This document shows, piece after piece, positions 24,300 through 35,602 of a stretch of 64,000 bases of DNA (position 1 is the first letter of the stretch; every line of letters begins with the position of its first letter). The stretch lies in contig CM037777.1 in the NCBI GenBank assembly GCA_021229015.1, positions 21,140,110 through 21,204,109 of the forward strand. Direction: 5' to 3'. Under the pieces are notes generated by a model that was not told the DNA's origin, searched no databases, and saw only the letters and a list, made by a program, of their open reading frames with translations. Source of the DNA: Solen grandis (Eukaryota > Mollusca > Bivalvia > Adapedonta > Solenidae). The position numbers and the translations under genes were made by a program.

Positions 24300-24540
24300 T
24301 CGGTAATATCGGGATATTGTCTGCAATAGGCAGGAATAGTGATGCCTCACTGCAATATCCCGTCGTAGACAAGAGCCATGAAAACACACAAAGCACGGGC
24401 CAACCAGTCCTAGAAATTACCCGTATATGTTGGAAGCTAAGCAAGGGAGATATACCAGTTCCATTTAAACGTCTTTTGTAAGGTTCAATCGGGGATCGAG
24501 ACCACGACATCCGGTTACGAGACCACTCCGTCGCTGTCGT
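24300..24540 (-). mobile_element. SINE family B, degenerate copy
   Basis: Anchors GATGCCTCACTGCAATATC, AACCAGTCCTAGAAATTACC, AGCAAGGGAGATATA and reversed B box GGGGATCGAGACCACGAC match the 15.3-kb copy. The same element sits at 28936-29176 in block copy 2. Confidence 0.75.
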
Positions 24541-24584
24541 TCATTTAACTATTTCAAAATTATGCATACCAAATATTAAATCGT

Positions 24585-24835
24585 AGGCCGTAAAAAAAAG
24601 TTACTTGTCTCCACTAACCCGACCAACCCTATTTTTTTGTACCGACCCTAAACTTATGTTTGTATTATTCGGGATCTTACGGTTGCAAAACTCTGTTTTT
24701 CGTCACTTTCACTAAAAAAAAAAAAGGTATAAATGAAAAAGAAAATAAAAAAAAAGAAGAAAAAAAGTTTAGCCGACCTTCCGAATCTATTTTTTCGGAG
24801 ATATTAGTGGATACAAACAATTTTTTTTTTATTTT
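24585..24835 (+). mobile_element. Relative of the PIF/Harbinger-like MITE
   Basis: Matches 33353-33592 through AAGTTACTTGTCTCCACTAA, CGCTGTTTTTCGTCA-like sequence and GTTTAGCCGACC. The right inverted repeat is eroded by T-rich expansion. The same copy lies at about 29223-29465. Confidence 0.65.
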
Positions 24836-25246
24836 ATTTATTTATTTACTTTTTTGCTTATATAGAGAATCACCCATATAATTTTTCCATCTCATAAATA
24901 TTTGTAAAATATAAATTTCATTTCCCATGTTACCGTCTTAACGATAAATAATTACTCTACATGTGTCTCAGAGAACGCCTGCTGCTTTGTGTGGGAATTT
25001 TTAATATCATAAGAACTTCATATTGCTCACCATGACTTCCAACAGAAACTTACAGATCAGAAATGTCGAAGACTTTTTAAGGCAAAGTCTCTTGGGTAAT
25101 TGACATATCCAGACTTGGTAATCTGGGTGTCATTTGTAAACTTATCATTTTATCCACCATTAAACCTTTTGTCACTCGTAACAGACACGTCACGTCGCAA
25201 TGCTCCGGGAAAAATAAGTTTTGAAAAAAAAAAAAAAAAAAAAAAA

Positions 25247-25461
25247 AACAAGAGGGCCATGATGGCCCTGGATCGTTCACCTGAGTATACGGTTACCAAA
25301 GGAACATCAGTCTGTATTAAACATTTTGAAATCTGGCCAGTAGTTTTAAAGAAGATGATCCCTGTAAGATTTTATCAAATTCTGTCCAGCAGTTTCAGAG
25401 ATGTCATTTAAAGATTTCACTATATGCATACAAGGCAAATTAGCGCCGCCCCTGACGGCCA
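25247..25461 (+). mobile_element. Terminal-hairpin repeat, core type II, cut by the gap
   Basis: AACAAGAGGGCCATGATGGC opens the element after a poly-A run. The sequence stops at the N gap just inside the first GCGCCGCCCCTG monomer. The complete homologous element is 29867-30920. Confidence 0.85.
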
Positions 25462-25561
25462 NNNNNNNNNNNNNNNNNNNNNNNNNNNNNNNNNNNNNNN
25501 NNNNNNNNNNNNNNNNNNNNNNNNNNNNNNNNNNNNNNNNNNNNNNNNNNNNNNNNNNNNN
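25462..25561. other. Assembly gap, exactly 100 N
   Basis: A fixed-size scaffold gap. The sequence after it restarts at the equivalent of position 20660. Confidence 1.
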
Positions 25562-26406
25562 TCGTGTGAATAATAAACGCATGTCACTCACACACATGTA
25601 TTCTAATTGCCCTTACCTACGATAATTTCGTGTTGACAGAATCAAAAGGTAAGTAGATATTGTCGATTTTTGCTTTCAAATGAAACACGTATGCCGTACA
25701 GATAGTACAAAAGCAAAACTGGGTCATTCAAGTGGAGTAACAATGACGCAATAATATGGCATCTTCTTACGATTATGTACATAATGCTAGCATTTTATAT
25801 TCCGTGATAATGTACGTAAGTTATTTGATCGATTGATCACCATCATCTTCAATAATAGCATGACACAAAACCGAGAATTATCGCGATTCATCGGCTGGTT
25901 GACTGTTTTATTTCACAAGGTAGCAACATTTCGACATCCTAAAACTTCATGCATACCAGAAGAGGCTGCTCTGTATAAAATTGATACTGTTAGACATTAT
26001 TTGGAAAAATCTGATGACATTGCAGAAAGTGTTTTCTCAGCACTTCATGTGGTTGAACAAAGCATTTTATAAACACGAGCCTCAAAACAAACAAAAATAA
26101 GTGACTTTTTCAAAATTTCTTAAAGACATACAATAATGGATATCAAACACGGAAATAAACATTTTGTAAAACAAGGTCATAGCTGTTCTTATTTTATAAT
26201 TTATTCCCTTTTGTAACCATTCATTTATACTTGTTAAAATTATTCCCTAATCATTTTAGTAGCAAGAATTGAAAGACAGTGTATAACGAAATTTCATTAC
26301 ATGCAAATATTTATAACGAAATTTCGTTATATGGATAAGACGAAATTTGGATAAGATGAAATAATTGGTACGGTCCCCACGATTTCGTTATAAGTGAGCT
26401 TTACTG
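25562..26406 (+). mobile_element. pogo/Tigger-like transposon, right part, copy 2
   Basis: The same element as 20333-21505, with its left part missing because the contig begins here. The transposase C-terminal frame at 25833-26123 has one in-frame stop before KQTKISDFF. The right end is ...AGCTTTACTG at 26406, followed by TA. Confidence 0.8.
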
Positions 26407-26574
26407 TATCACCAAAGTATGCCGATTTTCAAATTCAAATTGTTTTGAAACGCGTATTCTGATTGGTTATCATTTTCTTACTGATATTCCTGACGTATAG
26501 GTCTACTTGACCTTTCACGGGATGTTGTCCTACAGTATCGGAACAAAAACTAGCGGTTACTGAGCGTGGCCAGA

Positions 26575-26690
26575 TAATGACGTTCAGCTAATTACAGGTT
26601 GAGGAAAGTTTCGAGTGCATTAAGGGCACTCAGATATATTCACGGACCCTCCGCGAGCCAGCTGCAAGGCTTCCGCACATGGAAAAATTC
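26575..26690 (-). mobile_element. SINE family A fragment, copy 2
   Basis: Counterpart of 21671-21790, nearly identical. Confidence 0.7.
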
Positions 26691-27093
26691 AATTCTAATC
26701 ATTGCTTTCAAGCCTTGATATACATGTCCTTTCTAACTGGAAACCATTAGCAAGGCGCTTCTGTCGAGACTGCACTAAAGCACAACCTTCAAATAATCAG
26801 TTTCATTTCTGTTAAATGACAGATGCTGAATGTTCAACCTAGTTATTGGTGCAGGTTCTTAAATAATTGCAGCCATTACGTAACTTCTTGGCTATTATCT
26901 GCGTAATATGCAAGTGCGAAAATGTTATGGTTATTGGCCCTGGTAACAGCATTTATTTCTTCTAGCACGCGCCCAACCGCATTTGAAATGTGATCACCAC
27001 TATAAGACATTATAAATTAGGCTTAAATTTTACCAACAATACCAAGTGCAAAAAAATATTTAAAATCTCAGGGAAGGAAGAATAAAACATTGA

Positions 27094-27123
27094 ATGAATA
27101 AAAAAAATAAATGAATGAAAAAA

Positions 27124-27186
<63 letters not shown>

Positions 27187-27190
27187 AAAG
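27094..27190. repeat. (AAAT)n microsatellite, expanded allele
   Basis: About 17 uninterrupted AAAT units from 27119 to 27186, against about three at 22219-22232 in the other block copy. Confidence 0.95.
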
Positions 27191-28935
27191 TAAACAGACA
27201 AGTACGTAGATAGCTTTAACGTGCTCGGGAGGATATTGAACTTGTATCCACTCAAAACAAACAAATATCGTTTCTATATATGCATGTATTCGTGAATGAA
27301 AATATAAAGACACGTTCATTTTTTCTTTGGTTTATAATGAAGTATATATACACCTATTTGTGAGCATAATTGTTAGGACAGGTGCACTTATCCGTTATCA
27401 TATATTGAGTATATATCCCTTCTATACATAATACCGCGAATGTACGTATGATAACAATACATTACACATTCACAATGTCCCAACTTCCGTTTTCGTCTGC
27501 ATTTGTTTACATTGCATACCGGCATCTGTCAAACCAATTCCACAGTGAATTTTGTCATTTCTACGGGTAAGTTCCGTTTTTCGTGTATAAAAAATACCCA
27601 TTTAAAAAAATAAACTTTAATCAACAAACATCATTTATTTGATGGAAACGTTGGTTTCTAATGTTAAATTTTGTGCTTGATGGGGAAATAATTACTTACA
27701 TTAGTTGAAAATTTTTGTCCATACCACTTATTTTTCCATATGGCGTAATTTCTAGCGATCGGATTGGCTGATTCGCGGTAATATGTATGTTGTAAAAAAA
27801 ATCAATATGCTTGTCCCAATATCATACTGAAGGTTATTCTTTCGTTATTTTATTGTTTAAAAGGTTATATTTAACTGTAGAAAAGATTAAATATGAGAAA
27901 AATATAATTGTATGACTATTTCTTATAAGTGTCATTGTTTAAAGGACTGTTAAAGTTTTAGATTCGCGGTGCTACGTATAACTAGGATATTTAGCGTTAG
28001 AGCACGTGCACTTACGTTTATTTAAGACAGTTAATCACAGCAATCGCGAAATTGACAAAATATAATGTCTTTACAATGGACTTATTTTGTCTGGCGGAGA
28101 TGTTTTAGCGATGCCTGGCTTGCAGACGTTATCCATTCCCCTTTGTATTGATGACTGCCATTGTAATATATCATACTCTTACTCTCTTGTCTTCAAAATT
28201 CCCTGTGGAGAGTCTTAACTTTACGTTGTATCATCTACTTTGTCTACTTAACGTTATATTTTATCCCACTTTTTTTAAAGAAAATGCGGGTAAGTGTCCG
28301 CGTCATGGAAATGATAGCATATTGTATTTCCTGGTGTATGACAAGATTTATCATTTATGGATATTGCTTAGACGTTTAACCATAAACATGAAATGAAAGG
28401 CGTCAACCACTCATCATGATACATGAGATAACACCTCCATTTTGTATTCACATTTTGTCTTTAAATAAACATTTACTTGTAAGGTTTCAGGTAAATAATC
28501 CCATGAGTGGACACATACCCGTTTAACACTAAAATATGTATGTAGTGAATACGGGCATACGGAGAGACGGCTTCGCAAACATTTTCACCCGCGAAATTTT
28601 CGAATCCGCGAATATTTTCCTCCGTAAAACTATCATCTGTTTAACAACATTCACGTCCGACATAATCAGAAATATCCCAGACAGCTACCATATAAAGAAA
28701 CCCCTACATCAATCAGGAATACAAAAGCATGGACATTACAATAAAAGGATAATACGCCGACGGATTCTATTATCCAAATTGATTAATACACTATTTTAAA
28801 TGCCTGAGATGATCGAGTACCGGGGATTAAGTTCAAGGACATCTACCGGAGCGATACATTATGTCTGTTAGAAATAAGTTAATTTACAACACGTTTGAAA
28901 TGGAGCCAAACATGTTTCGATTGACTGTTAATAAA

Positions 28936-29176
28936 TCGGTAATATCGGGATATTGTCTGCATAAGGCAGGAATAGTGATGCCTCACTGCAATATCCCGTC
29001 GTAGACAAGAGCCATGAAAACACACAAAGCACGGGCCAACCAGTCCTAGAAATTACCCGTATATGTTGGAAGCTAAGCAAGGGAGATATACCAGTTCCAT
29101 TTAAACGACTTTTGTAAGGTTCAATCGGGGATCGAGACCACGACATCCGGTTACGAGACCACTCCGTCGCTGTCGT
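28936..29176 (-). mobile_element. SINE family B, degenerate copy (block copy 2)
   Basis: Counterpart of 24300-24540. Confidence 0.75.
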
Positions 29177-29222
29177 TCATTTAACTATTTCAAAATTATG
29201 CATACCAAATATTAAACCGTAG

Positions 29223-29465
29223 GCCGTAAAAAGAAGTTAATTGTCTCCACTAACCCGACCAACCCTTTTTTTTTGTACCGACCCTAAACTTATGTTTGTA
29301 TTATTTGGGATCTTACGGTTGCAAAACGCTGTTTTTCGTCACTTTCACTAAAAAAAAAGGTATAAATGAAAAATAAAATAAAAATAAAGAAAAAAAGGTG
29401 TAGCCGACCCTCCGAATCTATTTTTTCGGAGATATTAGTGGATACAAACATTTTTTTTTATTAAT
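29223..29465 (+). mobile_element. MITE relative (block copy 2)
   Basis: Counterpart of 24585-24835. Confidence 0.65.
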
Positions 29466-29866
29466 TTATTTACTTTTTTGCTTAAATAGAGAATCACCCA
29501 TATAATTTTTCCATCTCATAAATATTTGTAAAATATAAATTTCATATCCCATGTTACCGTCTTAACGATAAATTATTACTCTACATGTATCTCAGAGAAC
29601 GCCTGCTGCTTTGTGTGGGAATTTTTAATATCATAAGAACTTCATATTGCTCACCATGACTTCCAACAGAAACTTACAGATCAGAAATGTCTAAGACTTC
29701 TTAAGGCCATGTCTCTTGGGTAATTGATATATCCAGACTTGGTAATCTGGGTGTCATTTATAAACTTATCATTTTATCCACCATTAAACCCTTCGTCACT
29801 CGTAACAGACACGTCACGTCGCAATGCTCCGGGAAAAATAAGTTTTGAAAAAAACACAAAAAAAAC

Positions 29867-30920
29867 AAACAAGAGGGCCATGATGGCCCTGGATTGTTCA
29901 CCTGAGTATACGGTTAACCAAGGAATATCAGTCTGTATTAAACATTTTTAAATCTGGCCAGTAGTTTTGAAGAAGATGATCCCTGTAAGATTTTATCAAA
30001 TTCTGTCCATCAGTTTCAGAGATGTCATTTAAAGATTTCGCTATATACATATAAGGCAAATTAGCCCCGCCCCTGCCGGCCATGTTTTTTTATGGATCGA
30101 AATAATTCAGCAACTTTTGTGAAGCTTCACTCAAAGATCATCCCTACCAAATTTAATCAAATTCTGTCCAGCGGTTTAAGAGGTGGTGTTATTTAAAGAT
30201 TTCACTATATACATATAAAGCAAATAAGCCCCGACCCTGGCGGCCAAGTTTTTTTACGGATTGGAATAATTTTATAACATTTGTGAAGCTTCACCCAAGG
30301 ATCATCCCTGCCAAATTAAATCAAATTCTGTCCAGCGGTTTCAGAGGAGATGTAGTTTAAAGATTTCACCATATACATATAAGGCAAATTAGCCCCGCCC
30401 CTGACGGCCATGTTTATTTTAAGGATCGAAATATTTTTAACAACTTTTGTGAGACTTCACTCAAAGATAATCCCTGCCAAATTTAATTAAATTCTGTCCA
30501 GCGGTTTATGAGGTGGTGTCATTTAAAGATTTCACTATATATATATATAAAGCAAATAAGCCCCGCCCCTGGCGGCCAAATTTTTTTACGGATCGGAATA
30601 ATTTTAGCAATCTGGTAGAGAGTTACCCAAGGAACATCTGTACCCAAATATATATTGAAATCTGGCCAATAGTTTTGAAGGAGGTGATTTTTAAAGTTTT
30701 CATATTGTTTTCTTTCCGTTGCTTATGGTAACCAGAGTTCCATATGGATCAAGTTTATTTTAGCACCTTTTGTGAAGGTTCACCCAATGAACATCCCTGC
30801 CAAGTTTTATCAAATTCTGCCCAACGGTTTCAGAGGAGATGCCATTTAAATAAATTGTTGACGACGGACGCAGGGCGATCACAAAAGCTCACCTTGAGCA
30901 CTCCGTGCTCAGGTGAGCTA
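29867..30920 (+). mobile_element. Terminal-hairpin repeat, core type II, complete
   Basis: The 5' end is AACAAGAG followed by the perfect palindrome GGGCCATGATGGCCC (29875-29889). Core monomers start with GCCCCGCCCCTG at 30064, 30228, 30392 and 30560 (spacings 164, 164, 168). Each contains TTTACGGATCG-like sequence, GCAACTTTTGTGAAGCTTCA, TCATCCCTGCCAAATT and TCTGTCCAGCGGTTTCAGAG. A distinct last unit with GTTGCTTATGGTAACCAGAG follows, then GACGACGGACGC. The 3' foldback at 30886-30919 has arms AGCTCACCTTGAGCAC and GTGCTCAGGTGAGCT and loop TCC. CTAA lies directly after the hairpin, then an A-rich run. No coding capacity. Confidence 0.9.
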
Positions 30921-31142
30921 AAAAAAAAAGAAAAGAAAAAAGAAAGAAAAAAACAAAACAAAAAACCCCCCCAAGATCACAGATTTGGATCGTCTAGACC
31001 GTCATATGTTTTGTGGTCTCGTATACTACATCTCTGTTATTTGGTTACATCTAAAGTATGATGTACATCATGCCTACTTTAAAGCCATGTCTTATTATTA
31101 TGAACGATGAATCATATTTTGTTTAACAATCATAACGTTAAG

Positions 31143-31398
31143 AAGCGGAAGTTCGTGGGTTCGATCCCCGCCCGCGACACACCAAAGTCGTAAAAAATGG
31201 TTCTGGTATAGCTACCTTCCTTGGCACTCACCATATAAGGGCAGTTCTGGGATTCTTGGCCCGGTGTCGGGATAATGTGACTGGGTGCCACATGTCCACG
31301 GCGTGGTGCTGCAATGTGGCAACACTATATATGTCTCAAGTAGACACAGTCTCCAAATGACAGAAATACTGTCGACGGGAAATTAAACGCAATAGATA
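31143..31398 (+). mobile_element. SINE family B, 5'-truncated
   Basis: Begins just before the B box (GTGGGTTCGATCCCCGCCCG) and runs through GGCAGTTCTGGGATTCTTGG, GTGCTGCAATGTGGCA and AATGACAGAAATACTGTCG. The A box is missing. Confidence 0.8.
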
Positions 31399-32284
31399 AA
31401 CACACATGACACGAGGTTACCCTGGTATGTTCGGTAAATAACCGATTATATTTCAAATATTGTATTTTGCTAAAATAATTTATGATTGCCTTATAAGTTC
31501 GCAAATGTGATCACGTGATTTCCTTATTTAGTTCCATCTGAAGATAATTAATAATGCACAAGATAAACCAGCTAGACTGTTGTTGATTTTACGGTACCAT
31601 GTTGAGATTCCAATTTAGTAGTTTCCGCATGTGTGTCTTGCTAAGTTAGAGATGTTGTTTACTGGAAGTTGATAACGAATTATTCTCGTGGATTCAATAT
31701 AATTTGAACAGATATCATAATTTCATTGCATATGCTATTTTCTATGTACAATTTATTAGACTTTGAAGACATTGTTATATTTCCAAGTAATCAAAATAAC
31801 ATTTTAATATGCCTATTTTTAATATTGGGGGAAATTGTTCCTAAGTACTTGTATAATTAAATTCAAGTTGTATCAAATGAGTTTTTGATAGCCGATAAAA
31901 TAAACAAAATAGCTAGCTTATATTTTGGAATAACGAAAATTGATGAAATTTACGTGGCCGCCAAATAAATATGATTTAAACTGACAAAACATTCTAGAAA
32001 CCGATTTAATATAAGCAGTTTCATCAGACTCAATCAAACGCTTTTGATTGAACCATTCGTTTACTGTACTGTTGACATTTTTAACAAAAACACTTACACA
32101 AATATAACAATTATTGAATCTGGAAGTGAAAACAATTTTGAAAAAAACAAAAAAAAACAACGTTTACTTCGATTTATCATTCAACTGATCCAAATATATC
32201 AGACATTTTAGGATTTTGTCTAAAAGAGACAGATGCAGTGCTGCTTCAGATATTATTTACGTTGTTTTGAATTTAAAGTATGAT
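31399..32284. other. Noncoding stretch
   Basis: AT-rich; nothing recognised. Confidence 0.4.
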
Positions 32285-32485
32285 TAGACAGTAATTCAGT
32301 CATATATCAACTGAATATATCTGGAGTAAACTAAACGGTCTGTAGGGGCATCCGGGCAGAAGCACGGACCTTCCGCAAGCCAGCTGAAATGCTCTTCCTT
32401 GTGAGAAGACAGATTCGAACTAAACGTGAAACTCACTAATGTAGAAAGTCAGTAATTATAATCATGTGACCACTCAGCGCCCTCT
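32285..32485 (-). mobile_element. SINE family A, diverged
   Basis: Anchors GGGGCATCCGGGCAGAAGCA and CCTTCCGCAAGCCAGCTG, with a weak reversed B box GATTCGAACTAAAC. The head is decayed. Confidence 0.7.
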
Positions 32486-33349
32486 TGCGTCCTATGTGGC
32501 ATCACGAAGATCAGTCTCACTTTCCTGACACCGGGGAAATCATTTTTAGAACTAAAGTCATGCAACAACAATATGCTAGTCATTACTATTTCACAAATTT
32601 GGTATATTGCACCCAGGCGTCAAATCCACAACTAAGTGCTCTTGAGCCAAACGTATGGTCGGCGAATTGATGATATTTTAAATAACATCTTATCTCACCA
32701 TAAAACGCTATATAGAGGAGATAGCCAGTCCTAATATTATCATTTTGATATCAAAACCATGTGGATTTATCAATATGAAAATATAGGTTTTGATTTACTG
32801 TAAATATATGGAAACAATTTTAATGTATAACGGCATTTCATGCATAATGGCAATAGTTCTCAGTTACCATAAATCAAATAGACGGAAACAATCTGTACCA
32901 TATTGAAATATGGTTACCACTAAAAGAGCCTCAGTGTGTATCACTCAGTAATTGTATAAATCCTCCAGGGATCGGTGAAACCGCAACCAGCTTCCTGGCA
33001 CATTAATTGCAAGATCATTAATATGTATCTTTAAAATTCATGCTTATGTTTTATTAACTGAATGGTCCTCCAATGGAATCCACACACTACGCTTAATTAT
33101 AAAGCAATCATTGTAAAAGGACAAAGGACATGTTAAAAATACAATCGAGGTCAATACCTACATCTACCGTTGTTAGAAGGTTCTTTTCTGTAATAAAGCA
33201 AACATAAAACAAAAGAGAACCCCGACGCCAAGGCCCGAGTTTGTTATCCTGGGGTTGCGCATTTCTGTGATAAAGCAAGAGTGACACTAAAACAGAACTC
33301 CGACTCCAATGCCTATCTTAAGTTTGGTGTTTTTGGTACTTTTGTGCGA
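32486..33349. other. Noncoding stretch
   Basis: Nothing recognised. Confidence 0.4.
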
Positions 33350-33352
33350 TAA

Positions 33353-33592
33353 GGCGTAAAAAAAGTTACTTGCTTCCACTAACCCGACCGACCTTTTTTT
33401 TGTACCCACCCTAGACTTTTTTTTTCGTAGTTTTTGGGCTATTACGTTTGGAAAACGCTGTTTTTCGTCAATTCCTTTAAAAAAATAAGGTAAATGGAAA
33501 AAAAAAGAGTTAAAAATAAAAAAAGTTTAGCCGACCTACCGATCCTATTTTTTTGGCGATGTTAGTGGAAACAAACAACTTTTATTTTCGCC
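33353..33592 (+). mobile_element. PIF/Harbinger-like MITE with TAA target duplication
   Basis: 240 bp with imperfect inverted ends of about 30 bp. The left end is GGCGTAAAAAAAGTTACTTG then TTCCACTAAC. The right end, reverse-complemented, is GGCGAAAATAAAAGTTGTTT then TTCCACTAAC. TAA flanks both sides (33350-33352 and 33593-33595); a 3-bp TWA duplication with GG-starting ends is the PIF/Harbinger pattern. No coding capacity. Confidence 0.7.
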
Positions 33593-33679
33593 TAAAAAGG
33601 GGACTATTTCCCCCATCCAAATGCATGACGTCCAACTTATTTTGAAATCAAATATGGTTAACGGAATAGCTTTTTTACA

Positions 33680-34135
33680 AGCACAACCCGGGTTCTAGCT
33701 GTTGGCTTGAGGCAGGGCCAAACCAGTTCGCCAGCACTTTTTGCATTATTTTTGAATGATTTAGAATTATTTCTTCAAAAAGGAGCTGATAGTGGATTAT
33801 CATTTCATGATGTATGTATTATTTTATTATTGTTTGCGGATGAAATGGTCATTATTGGAAATTCTACGGAAGATCTACAAGGTAGTTTGAATTTACTGAA
33901 AGAGTATTGCGATAGGTGGGGACTAGAGGTAAATGTTGCTAAAACCAAGATTGTTGTATTCCGTAAAAGAGGTCCTGTGAAAACATCTGTATTTTGGCTA
34001 TATGATAATGAACTATTAGAAGTAGTTAATGACTTCAATTATTTAGGTGTTATATTTAATTTCACAGGCTCGTTTGTATTACATAATCAGTATATAATAG
34101 GAAAAGTTTTAAGGGCCTCTTGTATTCTTTTAAAC
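33680..34135 (+). pseudogene. Non-LTR retrotransposon (LINE) reverse transcriptase fragment
   Basis: The frame encodes part of a LINE reverse transcriptase palm. GLRQGQTSSPALFALFLNDL corresponds to the GVRQG-SP-LF-LF-NDL block. LLLFADEMVIIG corresponds to the YADD catalytic block, with FADE in place of YADD, so the second catalytic aspartate is glutamate. KEYCDRWGLEVNVAKTK then matches the CxxWxLxVNxxKTK block, followed by FNYLGVIF. About 150 residues are preserved without a stop, a small part of a full RT-endonuclease protein. An in-frame stop lies just upstream at about 33660. Coding similarity ends near 34135, where a GATATCGG-rich repeat begins. CR1/L2/Jockey-type is likely; I cannot fix the clade. 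Confidence 0.85.
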
Positions 34136-34139
34136 AACC

Positions 34140-34380
34140 CAGCAAGCATCGAATATCGGACCGATATCGGGATATCGGACCAACATTGTTTTGTATATCG
34201 GACCAATATCGGTTTTCAATATCAGGGCAACATCGTTTTTGCAAAGTGAATGCTATATCGGCCCGATATCTTTTTGAATATCAATCCGACATTGGACCGA
34301 TATAGGACCAATATCAGTTTGCCTATATTGGGTGGATATCAATAATACCTATATCTGACCGATATAGGTGTGCCTTGATT
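34140..34380. repeat. Degenerate array of ATATCGG/CCGATAT motifs
   Basis: About a dozen copies of ATATCGGACC, GGACCGATAT and variants in 240 bases, many self-complementary. It opens with CCCAGCAAGCAT. It may be a decayed foldback element that interrupted the LINE fragment. Confidence 0.65.
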
Positions 34381-34953
34381 GGACCTACATACATTTCCCA
34401 ACAAATGGCCTTACATAATGAAACTGTGAAGTGGTTGACAAATTACCAGACAATTTCTTGCTGAAAATAAGTTGGAACATTGATTCAAATCATTGGCAAC
34501 AGGGTTTATAAGTTAAATTAAATCATTAATAAAATAAGACTCCAGTGACTTTTAAAGCAAAAAAAAAAAAAAAAAAAAAAAATTGAAAAAAATCAATTAT
34601 GCACTTGTGTGAGGAAAGTTTAAGAGTAAATGATGAGAACAAAATATATACACACATCTGTAATCAATAATATATTTAATATACAAATAGTAATAATCCA
34701 TTTAGTGAATAAATAGTCTTTCAAATGAGCCTTGTTTGCAGTATGGCCTCAGTTTGCACATATCACATACGAATGTTGGAATTAAACTCACTATTCCACT
34801 ATAGAGCTAGTGTCTCTTTGTTGATATTTTGTGGATGCACAAAACACACTAAAATCATCAAAGTCGTCTTTCAGATAATTATGGTGTATCCACTGTTTCC
34901 ACCATCTCTGGAAAACTTTGGGGTTCTGGAGTCAAAAGTGAATGTTGCTTCTA
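34381..34953. other. Noncoding stretch with poly-A run
   Basis: A 24-base A run at about 34559-34582. On the minus strand at about 34880-34950, just beyond the stop of the coding remnant that follows, the same frame stays open for about 23 codons and looks coding-like. Confidence 0.35.
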
Positions 34954-35517
34954 CTATGTGACTCCTTCCAGTATTTGGCCCCTCTTAAGCCAGTCCTTTA
35001 AGGCATCCTCACCTTCAGTGCTGGCGGTTTTTGTTGATACTTTTTTTTCTGTCCACATTCTGTTCAGGACACAAACAAAAGAGGTTGATATAAACATCTT
35101 ATTAGCTGCATCAAACTGACTATACAACACTTTTAATAATTTATTTCAAAGGAAGAAGACATTTTTTTTATCTTTTTTATTTAACGAGATAGTAAACTGG
35201 TATAGAATTATTGGTTTAGCAGCTTTAATTTGCTTTAAATTTTATAATTACAAAGCTATAGGAGTTGTAATAGCTCAGACACTCTCTTAACAATGACAAT
35301 GGTTTATTTCAAATACATGTTTGCTGACGTGATACTTTCTTTGAATTGACAATTTCTTAGTATTGGTTTGAAAAAAAAATCAACTTACTGTATCGAACGT
35401 TATTCAGCATCAAGTTTCCTCTTCTTTCCCGTGAAGGCATATCTCTTTAGCACTTTGCTTGAGATGTTTTCTTTCGGCAGGCGTTTCAATGCAGTTTTGA
35501 AGTTATGTCCACACAGC
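34954..35517 (-). pseudogene. Two-exon coding remnant, possibly DUF4806-like C-terminus
   Basis: Minus strand. Exon 1 is 35517-35389 (129 nt). It is preceded by a pyrimidine tract TTTTCCTTTCACCTTGCAG and followed by a perfect donor GTAAGT; its frame includes LCGHNFKTALKRLPKENISS and FTGKKRKLDAE. Exon 2 is 35059-34954 (106 nt). It is preceded by TTTTGTTTGTGTCCTGAACAG and ends in TAG; its frame includes TEGEDALKDWLKRGQ. The intron is 329 nt. Exon 1 ends with two codon bases and exon 2 begins with one, so the frames join. One in-frame TAA sits five codons before the donor, so this is a pseudogene, or an error or variant. The acidic ATE-type stretch before a DWLKR helix recalls the end of DUF4806 domains; this is a weak, memory-based match. 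No upstream exon found. Confidence 0.45.
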
Positions 35518-35602
35518 CTGCAAGGTGAAAGGAAAAGTAAACATCAATTCGTGAATATACAAACACTGGCATCCGGCTTATTATCCAATCTGACCTATAT
35601 CA

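Larger units (their letters stand above)
20660..25461 (+). repeat. Large duplicated block, copy 1 (ends at the N gap)
   Basis: Near-identical and colinear with 25562-30082, with scattered single-base differences. It ends at the first N, inside the first core monomer of a terminal-hairpin element. It is about 280 bases longer than copy 2, mainly because of a SINE at 23583-23838. Block contents in order: Tigger right part, SINE fragment, AAAT microsatellite, SINE, SINE B fragment, MITE relative, hairpin-element start. Confidence 0.95.
25562..30082 (+). repeat. Large duplicated block, copy 2 (starts at the N gap)
   Basis: Starts inside the Tigger-like element, at the base equivalent to 20660, and matches copy 1 throughout. 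Differences include the missing SINE, a deletion of about 30 bases near 27249 (between short ATC repeats of copy 1), an expanded AAAT array and single-base changes. Confidence 0.95.

Noticed and set aside
27010..27319. Frames encoding repeated F-I-Y-L
   Set aside because: Translation of the AAAT microsatellite.
30064..30727. CRISPR-like array
   Set aside because: Units are contiguous 164-bp monomers of a eukaryotic repeat, with no short repeat and spacer structure.
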